Assembly (NCBI GenBank): GCA_900315765.1
Contig: ONAK01000047.1
Location: 1-32,653 of the forward strand
From: an uncultured Prevotella sp.
GTDB taxonomy: Bacteria; Bacteroidota; Bacteroidia; Bacteroidales; Bacteroidaceae
Direction: 5' to 3'
Length of the DNA: 32,653 nt
Shown: in pieces, positions 1 to 5,066 of the stretch
Position numbering within the stretch: position 1 is the stretch's first letter
Layout of the letters: every line of letters starts with the position of its first letter
Position numbers and translations under genes: made by a program
The notes under the pieces: generated by a model
Seen by the model: the letters and a program-made list of their open reading frames with translations, nothing else
Told to the model about the DNA's origin: nothing
Database searches by the model: none

Positions 1-76
1 CAATCTGGCAGGTAATAAGACATTATAATGACGTAGTACTATTATCAATAAATATTATCAAAAGTAGAGCTGAGAA

Positions 77-187
77 TCAATCACTTAAAGAATGATACCA
101 AAAATGCCTCCTGATAATTTTTTTCTTGTGATAAATCACGATGAGCTTCACGTCCTCAGGCTTGAGTGGGATTAATTCTTTCTGCAT
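77..187 (-). CDS. possible 36-aa small ORF after smalltalk
   Basis: This ORF of 36 codons starts 31 nt after the stop of the 34-aa peptide gene on the same strand. It begins MQKELIPLKPEDVKLIVIYH and ends in a basic, aromatic stretch. I do not recognise it. In other Bacteroidales the position after smalltalk is often taken by an N-acetylmuramoyl-L-alanine amidase, but this sequence is too short and shows no amidase motif. It could be a genuine micro-protein, a remnant of a longer gene, or chance. Confidence 0.22.
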   Translation of the reverse strand: MQKELIPLKPEDVKLIVIYHKKKIIRRHFWYHSLSD

Positions 188-218
188 AGTTTTACCTACG
201 GATTTTACGGATTATACT

Positions 219-323
219 CTACATGATTTTGCCTACGCAACTAGTAATGATAGCCGATCCTGCCATAGTGGCAAAGAGCATAGATAAGAACTGGAAAATT
301 GCTTTCATTGTAATTTTTTTCAT
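219..323 (-). CDS. smalltalk-like micro-protein (34 aa)
   Basis: A 34-codon ORF begins MKKITMKAIFQFLSMLFATM and ends in a short segment with one Cys (ITSC) and a Lys. A basic N-terminus, one hydrophobic helix, a Ser-Cys near the end and a length of about 30-35 residues match the Bacteroidales 'smalltalk' family. That family is typically encoded just downstream of an HU-type DNA-binding gene. Here the HU gene lies 403 bp upstream on the same strand, with an inverted-repeat element inserted between them. The family's function is unknown; a membrane-inserted or secreted peptide is plausible. No TAnnTTTG box is visible directly upstream, so it may depend on read-through from the HU gene. The assignment rests on size, composition and neighbourhood, not on alignment. 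Confidence 0.6.
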   Translation of the reverse strand: MKKITMKAIFQFLSMLFATMAGSAIITSCVGKIM

Positions 324-360
324 AACACTTTTTGTTTTAATGGATTAATAATATTACTTT

Positions 361-565
361 TGTCATGCCGAGCATGCACCCCTTTTTTTTGTCATGACGG
401 CCATTCTCCCTTTTTGTCATTCCGAGCGCCCCCTTTTGTCATGTCGAGCGCCCCAACCCCTATTGTCATGTCGAGCGTAGTCGAGACATCTCTGCGGCTC
501 GCCGCTTGCGCCCAAGGGCGCATTTATGAGATCTCTCCATGCGCTTACGCTTAGTCGAGATGACA
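361..565 (-). repeat. interspersed inverted-repeat element, copy A
   Basis: The core at 464-565 (102 bp) reads, on the minus strand, almost identically to copies at 14914-15015 and 4836-4955. Its ends are inverted (TGTCATSTCGA), and inside are three small palindromes: AGCGTAAGCGC, a GCGCC...GGCGC hairpin and a GCGGC...GCCGC hairpin. On the left side (361-463) four extra copies of the terminal TGTCAT-nnCGAGC segment are spaced 22-29 bp apart. No transposase is encoded. It fills the gap between the HU gene and the smalltalk gene. A 64-aa plus-strand ORF through it (360-554) is only a product of the repeat. Confidence 0.75.
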
Positions 566-726
566 GTGGGAAGGAGGAGAGGGTGAGAGGGTGAGAAGGG
601 TGAAAGAAAAGCTACCACACTGCAGGCTGCATTCATGGCGGGGAAAAATGGACTTGTTTCAGTATGGAGACTGACTGGTTTGCCATTGCATCACCCCGGA
701 CAGCATGGTAGCTCTCTTAATCACGC
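566..726. other. non-coding stretch between HU gene and repeat copy A
   Basis: It begins with a G-rich run (about 572-605) of GAGGGTGAGA-type units, related to the micro-repeats found inside trpF. The remainder up to the HU stop shows no ORF, promoter or strong hairpin that I can support. Confidence 0.4.
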
Positions 727-1278
727 TTAATCGCCCTCGCCGGGATTGCCGGTGCCGCCCTGGTAGCCGCTATTGCCGCTATTACCGCCATTGCCGCCTG
801 ATGATGGACTCTCGCTCTCTACGTTCATCGAGTTGTCGTGGGTCTCCTCGAATACCACGTCCTTCAGCAGACTGATGGCGGTGACGTACTTCTGCTTGAC
901 GGTGCCGTCGCCCTTCTTGGTCTGACCTACCACCACACGCTCGGTCTCTGGCTGGAACAGCACGCGACGGGTGGTGATGGTTGATGCGCCGCAGTCCTCG
1001 GCCTTGGTTACACCGATGCTCGAGAAACCAACCTTCAGGATGCCGATGCCCTCGAGCTTGATCTTCTGGCCCATCTCGAAGAAGTGCTTCATGGCCTCGC
1101 CCAGCTCCTGCAGCACGGCCTTGATGTCGCTCTTCTTCACCGATGCCTGGCGCTGGATAAAGTCGGCAATCTCGTCGGTACCCACAAAGTGGTTGTCGTA
1201 AACGGCAGTGGCATAGAACTTGCCAAATGCCTTGTTCATCGGGTTGTTGTTCTTGAGTTTAATAAACTTCTGACTCAT
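727..1278 (-). CDS. HU-family DNA-binding protein with Gly-rich tail (HU-HIG type)
   Basis: The protein has 183 aa. Residues 1-125 resemble the Bacteroidales HU-like domain: an N-terminal helical half followed by the beta-arm region (KIKLEGIGILKVGFSS, then TTRRVLFQPETERV). Canonical HU is about 90 aa, so this belongs to the longer HU-HIG class (HU fused to wHTH, Ig or Gly-rich motif). The last ~23 residues are a Gly/Asn/Ser tail (GGNGGNSGNSGYQGG), which fits the Gly-rich variant. Such genes commonly sit beside DUF4248 and smalltalk genes, as here. Its likely role is DNA binding or bending; the target is unknown. It has its own promoter-like box at 1508-1515 and a roughly 220-nt leader. The start ATG at 1278 is preceded by AAAAATGT tandem repeats. 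Confidence 0.85.
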   Translation of the reverse strand: MSQKFIKLKNNNPMNKAFGKFYATAVYDNHFVGTDEIADFIQRQASVKKSDIKAVLQELGEAMKHFFEMGQKIKLEGIGILKVGFSSIGVTKAEDCGASTITTRRVLFQPETERVVVGQTKKGDGTVKQKYVTAISLLKDVVFEETHDNSMNVESESPSSGGNGGNSGNSGYQGGTGNPGEGD

Positions 1279-1284
1279 AGATGA

Positions 1285-1327
1285 TTTAAAAATTTAAAAA
1301 TGTAAAAATGTAAAAATGTAAAAATTA
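1285..1327. repeat. A/T-rich tandem repeat before HU start codon
   Basis: Units of AAAATGT (plus-strand reading) are repeated about four times directly upstream of the HU start codon. The same TTTTTACATTTT motif fills the trpC-trpF and trpG-trpD gaps. A Shine-Dalgarno sequence is not visible, so this is effectively the ribosome-entry region. Confidence 0.6.
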
Positions 1328-1595
1328 GGTTGCTGGCAGCCGAGTCATCTGTAGGGCGTCGAGATAGGCTTAACAATCTATTCAGATAGTTTCTGCAGAG
1401 TGTCCAGGTAATCCCTATGGGGGGTAAGAGATAATCTGAACGAGTCGTTCGAGACTTCTGAGTGAGGCGTTAAAGCCGTCTCAATGGCTTGACTTGCTTA
1501 CCGGTTACAAAGTTACAACATCCGTGAGGGCGTTTTGTCGGCAGAATCCATCAGAATCGCCACAATCGGCAGAATCATTCAGATTTAACATATTT
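1328..1595 (-). promoter_or_regulatory. long leader and promoter of the HU gene
   Basis: On the minus strand a TAACTTTG -7 box lies at 1508-1515, predicting transcription from about 1500 and a leader of roughly 220 nt. No good -33 TTTG is present. Upstream of the box, CAGAATC occurs at 1542, 1552 and 1570, and the 11-mer TCGGCAGAATC occurs twice (1538-1548 and 1566-1576). These could be operator half-sites. The leader has local self-complementarity (an AGACGGCTTTAACGCC-type segment) but matches no riboswitch I know. Confidence 0.45.
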
Positions 1596-1811
1596 TCAGT
1601 CGATACACAACCAATACTTGATCCGCTCCACCATCTGGGCTGTATAGCCAGAATCGCCCGTGTGATAATGCAGTCGGCGCAGATCAGCCATCAGCTCAGG
1701 GCAGCCCGACACCTCGAGCCACAGCTTCTTTAATCGGCTCTCAGGTTTAATGTTGCCGGCATACAGTGCATCCGCCAGCTCTTGCTTTGAATAGTCTTTT
1801 ACTTCTAACAT
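1596..1811 (-). CDS. small DUF4248-like protein
   Basis: The protein has 71 aa and starts MLEVKDYSKQELADALYAGN. A short 'Y.K.ELA.LY' opening, a central Leu/Trp helix (LKKLWLEVSG), a 'LM.DLRRL' helix and a C-terminal 'T..MVERI..WL' segment resemble DUF4248. That family is carried in Bacteroidales next to HU-type and helicase/primase genes; its function is not established. It looks all-helical and could be a small DNA-binding or adaptor protein. It is 39 nt downstream of the Toprim gene on the same strand, so co-transcription is likely. The family call is by eye. Confidence 0.55.
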   Translation of the reverse strand: MLEVKDYSKQELADALYAGNIKPESRLKKLWLEVSGCPELMADLRRLHYHTGDSGYTAQMVERIKYWLCID

Positions 1812-1850
1812 AATTTTTTAAGTTTAATCGATTGATTTTATTTATAGCTG

Positions 1851-2606
1851 TTACTCGTAGAGATAGTCAAGTATGTCTATCTTACGTTTTTTCTGAGAGT
1901 AGGAAGTATTCATCTCCAGGAAGGATGATACGTGTATTGGCGGCGAGTCTTCCCAAAAGCTTTGCTGCATGACCCTTTGTGCCGCATCATACCATTGTTT
2001 GAATGCTATTCCGTCGAGGTCGGTATCTGGCATCATCAGCACTTTGTGCCCTCGCAGGGGGCGAAACTTGTCTGCCTGTACCTCGCCAAGACCGCCTGCT
2101 GCCAGCCATATGTACTGCGGATAGCGCTCACTAAGCACAAATGCAGTCTTCTCTGCTTCTACGATTACTATTGGCTTTTGCATCAGTTCCTCGCGGTTGC
2201 CTTTGAAGAGTGGTATCAGCTGATGTAGTCCGAAAAAGCAATGGCTTGAGGTATGCGTGGCGCCAGGGAAGCGGTTCTTGCGCTTCTTGATGTCGCTTAC
2301 CCAAGTGGGGTGGAAGCGCTCGTCCTTATTACGATGGCAGTTGGGTAGGTAGTACATTACCTTTCCATCGTGAACACGGCCTTCAGTATCAATCTGCCAG
2401 AAGATGACGCCACCTTTACGGGATGAACCGATACAATAACGGCACGCGGCACTGACCATCTGGTCCCATGATAGCAGTCGGCTAGCTACTACAGCATCGC
2501 AGAACTGATTGCGGATTGACAAGCAACGTTGCCATAAGCCTGCTGTTACATGTCGGTATAGGGGCGAACTATCAATCTCGGCCAACATCTGGCGAAACGA
2601 TACCAT
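1851..2606 (-). CDS. Toprim-domain primase-like protein (DUF6371-like)
   Basis: The protein has 251 aa when started at the ATG at 2606 (MVSFRQMLAE). The longer frame to 2681 runs through a G/C hairpin and overlaps the previous gene, so it is not used. A CxxC (CRYC, about 55-58) is near the N-terminus. The C-terminal half is a Toprim fold: VIVEAEK (Glu 150/152), a Gly-rich turn (AAGGLGEVQ) and MMPDTDLDG (Asp 194/196) provide the acidic metal-binding set of DnaG-type primases. It probably works with the upstream ATPase as a plasmid- or phage-type helicase-primase pair. A full CHC2 zinc finger is absent, so priming activity is an inference. DUF6371 is the best family match I can name. Confidence 0.7.
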   Translation of the reverse strand: MVSFRQMLAEIDSSPLYRHVTAGLWQRCLSIRNQFCDAVVASRLLSWDQMVSAACRYCIGSSRKGGVIFWQIDTEGRVHDGKVMYYLPNCHRNKDERFHPTWVSDIKKRKNRFPGATHTSSHCFFGLHQLIPLFKGNREELMQKPIVIVEAEKTAFVLSERYPQYIWLAAGGLGEVQADKFRPLRGHKVLMMPDTDLDGIAFKQWYDAAQRVMQQSFWEDSPPIHVSSFLEMNTSYSQKKRKIDILDYLYE

Positions 2607-2635
2607 GTTAAGACCCCTTATACTGCAGCCCTCCC

Positions 2636-2664
2636 CCTCCCTAAAGGGGGGAGGGCATGTATAA
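2636..2664. repeat. G/C-rich hairpin between ATPase and Toprim genes
   Basis: The plus strand reads CCCTCCC...TAAA...GGGGGGAGGG, an inverted repeat with a tight AT loop, just after the ATPase stop. Such pyrimidine/purine hairpins recur between genes in Bacteroidales and may slow transcription or protect mRNA ends. Confidence 0.55.
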
Positions 2665-2674
2665 AGGGGGCTTC

Positions 2675-3814
2675 TTAACATGGCATTCGTATTACCGCCA
2701 CGCGGCCTTTGTTGTCCAACACTTTCTTCACTACACGCTGCTTTTCGGCTGCATCATACACTTTCTCGTAGTAGCCCGCAATGCGAATGCCGCTAAGCTT
2801 CATCACTCGTTCTCTCAAATCGTCGCAATTCAGGAATGCTGCGCCACCCATTGCTGTGTCAAAAAGTTTACGCAGATTCCAAGGCATGCTATTGTCGCTG
2901 GCATTCTGGTCGACAAACTCCTGATTGAACGTAGTTCTATCTTCTTTTCTTTCAGATGCCGACTTGCCGTTTTTTCTGCTGTTTGTTTCGTCTGTTGCGT
3001 CTACTTCGAATGGTAGTCCATTATTGTCGAACTCATAGTACATCGGGTTTTCTACGTAATATCTGCGTGAAAAGCTAAGGTCGACCGAAAAGGTGTGAGA
3101 ATTGTTACGCTTATCGCAACTAAACACCTCGTACGACTTCTGAAGCATCACTGTACCTATCCATCCTCGCAGGTTGAGTTTTTCGCCCGACCTGTTAAGA
3201 TGAATCATCATCGTAATGTTGCATTTATTCGTGGTGGCAATAGCTAGTAGTCGCTGCATCAGTTCTATCGATTCGGGACCGCTATTGATATCCTTCATCA
3301 GGTCGGCTATGCCATCTATAAAACAGATGTCGGGTTTATAAGTGTCAATGGCCAGTGCCAGCATCTCCAAGCGCTCACTTGGAGTGTGATGACGTACATT
3401 GTACACAAAGAAGTTCTCATCGGGGAACTGCTCCTGCCCAATCAACTTTCCTACGCGGTCGGTAAGAATGTGCTTGGTAGTACTCAGGCTCTGCTCGGTG
3501 TCGAACCACATCACCTTGACAGGTTCCTCGCTAATTCGTTCAAACTCAAGTACCTGACGCTTTACTGAGCATGCCATCAGCATGGCTGCTACGTTGGTTT
3601 TACCCACCTTTGCTGCTCCGGTCAAGGTACTTAGATCGCATCGTGGAAAACATGGTGCACCTTTAAACTTGAAGAGGTACTGCTCTTCTGATACATCACT
3701 CTCACTCGTCACTCGGTCCTTATCCAGTGCGATAATCTCGGGTGTTACTACTGTAGGCTTTCCTGCATATTGCAGAGCCTGGTTTACTGAGTCTTGGTTT
3801 GTTATTGTTTCCAT
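2675..3814 (-). CDS. RecA/RepA-like AAA ATPase (helicase-type)
   Basis: The protein has 379 aa from the ATG at 3814 (METITNQDSV). The upstream ATG at 3850 lies inside the -7 box and is rejected. Walker A is GAAKVGKT (66-73) and Walker B is CFIDGIAD (about 164-171). A later MMIHLNRSG segment resembles the sensor region of RepA/RAD55-like hexameric ATPases (AAA_25 class). The C-terminal third is hydrophilic and may be a winged-helix or partner-binding region. These ATPases act as replicative helicases of plasmids and mobile elements, or as partners of primase-like proteins. The Toprim gene follows directly, supporting a helicase-primase pair. No integrase or relaxase is nearby in the window. 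Confidence 0.75.
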   Translation of the reverse strand: METITNQDSVNQALQYAGKPTVVTPEIIALDKDRVTSESDVSEEQYLFKFKGAPCFPRCDLSTLTGAAKVGKTNVAAMLMACSVKRQVLEFERISEEPVKVMWFDTEQSLSTTKHILTDRVGKLIGQEQFPDENFFVYNVRHHTPSERLEMLALAIDTYKPDICFIDGIADLMKDINSGPESIELMQRLLAIATTNKCNITMMIHLNRSGEKLNLRGWIGTVMLQKSYEVFSCDKRNNSHTFSVDLSFSRRYYVENPMYYEFDNNGLPFEVDATDETNSRKNGKSASERKEDRTTFNQEFVDQNASDNSMPWNLRKLFDTAMGGAAFLNCDDLRERVMKLSGIRIAGYYEKVYDAAEKQRVVKKVLDNKGRVAVIRMPC

Positions 3815-3847
3815 AAGTTTTAAAAGTTGATTAAAATGAATATGGCA

Positions 3848-3855
3848 CAAAGGTA
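3848..3855 (-). promoter_or_regulatory. -7 promoter box for ATPase gene
   Basis: TACCTTTG on the minus strand ends about 33 nt before the chosen ATG at 3814, giving a short leader. This decides the start: the ATG at 3850 overlaps the box. A matching -33 TTTG is not evident. Confidence 0.6.
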
Positions 3856-3873
3856 GGGAAAAAGTAAATACGA

Positions 3874-3903
3874 ACTACCCCCTGGGGTACCCCCGAGGGT
3901 AGT
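3874..3903. repeat. palindrome next to ATPase promoter
   Basis: ACTACCC (3874-3880) and GGGTAGT (3897-3903) form a perfect 7-bp inverted repeat flanking an inner GGGGTACCCC palindrome (3884-3893). It lies about 20 bp upstream of the -7 box, where a regulator could block or recruit polymerase. Confidence 0.6.
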
Positions 3904-3941
3904 AAAAAAAATTGTTCCGATGCAAGTATGCATCAGAACAA
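3904..3941 (-). terminator. Rho-independent terminator of the 152-aa gene
   Basis: On the minus strand TTGTTC-GATGC pairs with GCATC-GAACAA (one mismatch, short loop) and is followed by eight T residues (3911-3904). It begins 9 nt after the stop codon, so it separates this gene from the ATPase-Toprim unit. Confidence 0.85.
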
Positions 3942-3949
3942 CCTGATAG

Positions 3950-4408
3950 TTAGCCAAGAACTTCTCTCAGTTTGTCTAAGAAGCTTCTTGACTGTCGCTG
4001 TGCGAGAGCTTTGTTATAGTCGCCATGCATGTCATTACGCTGCCATAATTGCTCAAAGACCTTCCATTTGTTATTAATCTCGAGCTTCGCTGCCATATGG
4101 TAAGCAAGGAGAGCAGATAGGGTGCGTGAGATATTGGGCTGATAGTCGTTTTTTACCCAACCTTCAGCAATAACCTTCTTCCACAACTCCATAGCCTCAT
4201 CGTTGGCTAGACATTCAGGCAGTATAGATGCTTGGTCGTCATCTGGTTTGAATATCTCACCATTTATAATGATTTGGGTACCAATACTACCAACATGTTG
4301 AGCGCCTTTCTCAACGTAAACTAACTTATAATTGTTGCCGCGACTCTTCTTGTCGAGCTTTCTTATAGCTTTACTTAGCTTGTTTACTATTTTATTAAGT
4401 TTCTTCAT
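3950..4408 (-). CDS. hypothetical protein, 152 aa
   Basis: I do not recognise this protein. The first ~25 residues are very basic and helical (MKKLNKIVNKLSKAIRKLDK). They are followed by a short beta-rich part (YKLVYVEKGAQHVGS, then TQIIINGEIFKP). Then comes a helical region with several Trp and Leu residues (EAMELWKKVIAEGW, WKVFEQLWQRNDMHG) and a basic C-terminus. There is no signal peptide or membrane segment, so it is probably cytosolic. The 48-aa ORF ends 8 nt upstream and probably shares its transcript; a strong terminator follows. Its place at the head of the HU/Toprim cassette suggests it travels with it. Function unknown. Confidence 0.75.
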   Translation of the reverse strand: MKKLNKIVNKLSKAIRKLDKKSRGNNYKLVYVEKGAQHVGSIGTQIIINGEIFKPDDDQASILPECLANDEAMELWKKVIAEGWVKNDYQPNISRTLSALLAYHMAAKLEINNKWKVFEQLWQRNDMHGDYNKALAQRQSRSFLDKLREVLG

Positions 4409-4416
4409 ATTTTATA

Positions 4417-4563
4417 TTAATATTTACAATCGAAAGCAATACTCAAGAAACATATCACACCGAGGCCGATGTGATACGATATTGTAGGTGAGTTCTCGAG
4501 TCGGGCCCACATGTCAAGAAATGGGGCCCAGGCAGTTGTCCCCGGTGTAATGATTCTTTTCAT
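4417..4563 (-). CDS. small ORF, 48 aa, with own promoter
   Basis: The ATG at 4563 is the first start codon after a consensus promoter (boxes at 4620-4623 and 4593-4600), about 25 nt from the predicted transcription start. The peptide begins MKRIITPGTTAWAPFLDMWA and ends in a hydrophobic segment (HIGLGVICFLSIAFDCKY) that could insert in the membrane. It stops 8 nt before the 152-aa gene. The nucleotide sequence contains two GGGCCC palindromes. It may be a real micro-protein or a translated leader that sets translation of the next gene. I do not recognise the family. Confidence 0.5.
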   Translation of the reverse strand: MKRIITPGTTAWAPFLDMWARLENSPTISYHIGLGVICFLSIAFDCKY

Positions 4564-4592
4564 ATTGCCATTCGTTTTTGTGGTTGAAGTCG

Positions 4593-4623
4593 CAAAATTA
4601 CTAACTTTTTAGCGTATTTCAAA
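4593..4623 (-). promoter_or_regulatory. consensus Bacteroidetes promoter for 48-aa/152-aa genes
   Basis: TTTG (4623-4620), a 19-nt spacer and TAATTTTG (4600-4593) match the -33/-7 consensus of Bacteroidetes housekeeping promoters. Confidence 0.75.
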
Positions 4624-4802
4624 AAAATCTTTTGATTATTTCTGTGATATAGATATAAATGTCAACAAATGGTGATGATTGAAAGTATTATTATAGCCAA
4701 AATAGGCGAAAAATCACGTTTTTGTTTTGTATTGTAATCACGGGGTCGGAGAATGTGATCATATCATCAAGAGAACCAATGATTACCAGCGGCTTTCCTA
4801 TC
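4624..4802. other. intergenic, no feature seen
   Basis: A/T-rich sequence between the minus-strand promoter and repeat copy B. I see no ORF with a plausible start, no tRNA-like fold and no strong hairpin. Confidence 0.4.
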
Positions 4803-4803
4803 T

Positions 4804-4955
4804 TGTCATCTCGACCAAGCGTCCTTTTTCCACCTTGTCATCTCGACCAAGCGTTAGCGCGTGGAGAGATCTCTTGAATGCGCCTTCGGGCGCAAGCGGC
4901 TGAAGCCGCAGAGATTCCTCGGCTGCGCTCGCGGGGGGGAACGCTCGGAATGACA
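4804..4955 (+). repeat. interspersed inverted-repeat element, copy B
   Basis: A partial left end (4804-4822, TGTCATCTCGACCAAGCG) is followed by a full element at 4836-4955, in the same orientation as copy C. It has the same internal hairpins (AGCGTTAGCGC, GCGCC-TTCG-GGCGC and a GCGGC...GCCGC stem) and a diverged right end with TGACA. The doubled left end suggests growth by end duplication. It lies upstream of the P-type ATPase promoter. Confidence 0.75.
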
Positions 4956-5026
4956 AATGGGGGGTGGGGGGGAGCGCCTCTTACCTCTTTTAGCAACTTT
5001 GCAACTGGGTTGCAGGGGGATGTTTG

Positions 5027-5034
5027 TACCTTTG
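5027..5034 (+). promoter_or_regulatory. -7 promoter box for metal ATPase gene
   Basis: TACCTTTG lies 32 nt before the ATG at 5067. A TTTG at 4998-5001 is 25 nt upstream, longer than the ideal spacing. No metal-regulator operator could be assigned. Confidence 0.6.
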
Positions 5035-5066
5035 CAGGCGGAAAGAAATAGTTAAACGATTGGATT

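Noticed and set aside
360-554. 64-aa plus-strand ORF
   Set aside because: It lies wholly inside repeat copy A; the peptide reflects the repeated TGTCAT ends and has no promoter or family resemblance.
1-4600. complete prophage or integrative element
   Set aside because: No integrase, terminase, capsid, relaxase or attachment-site duplication is visible in the window; only replication-type and HU-type genes are present.
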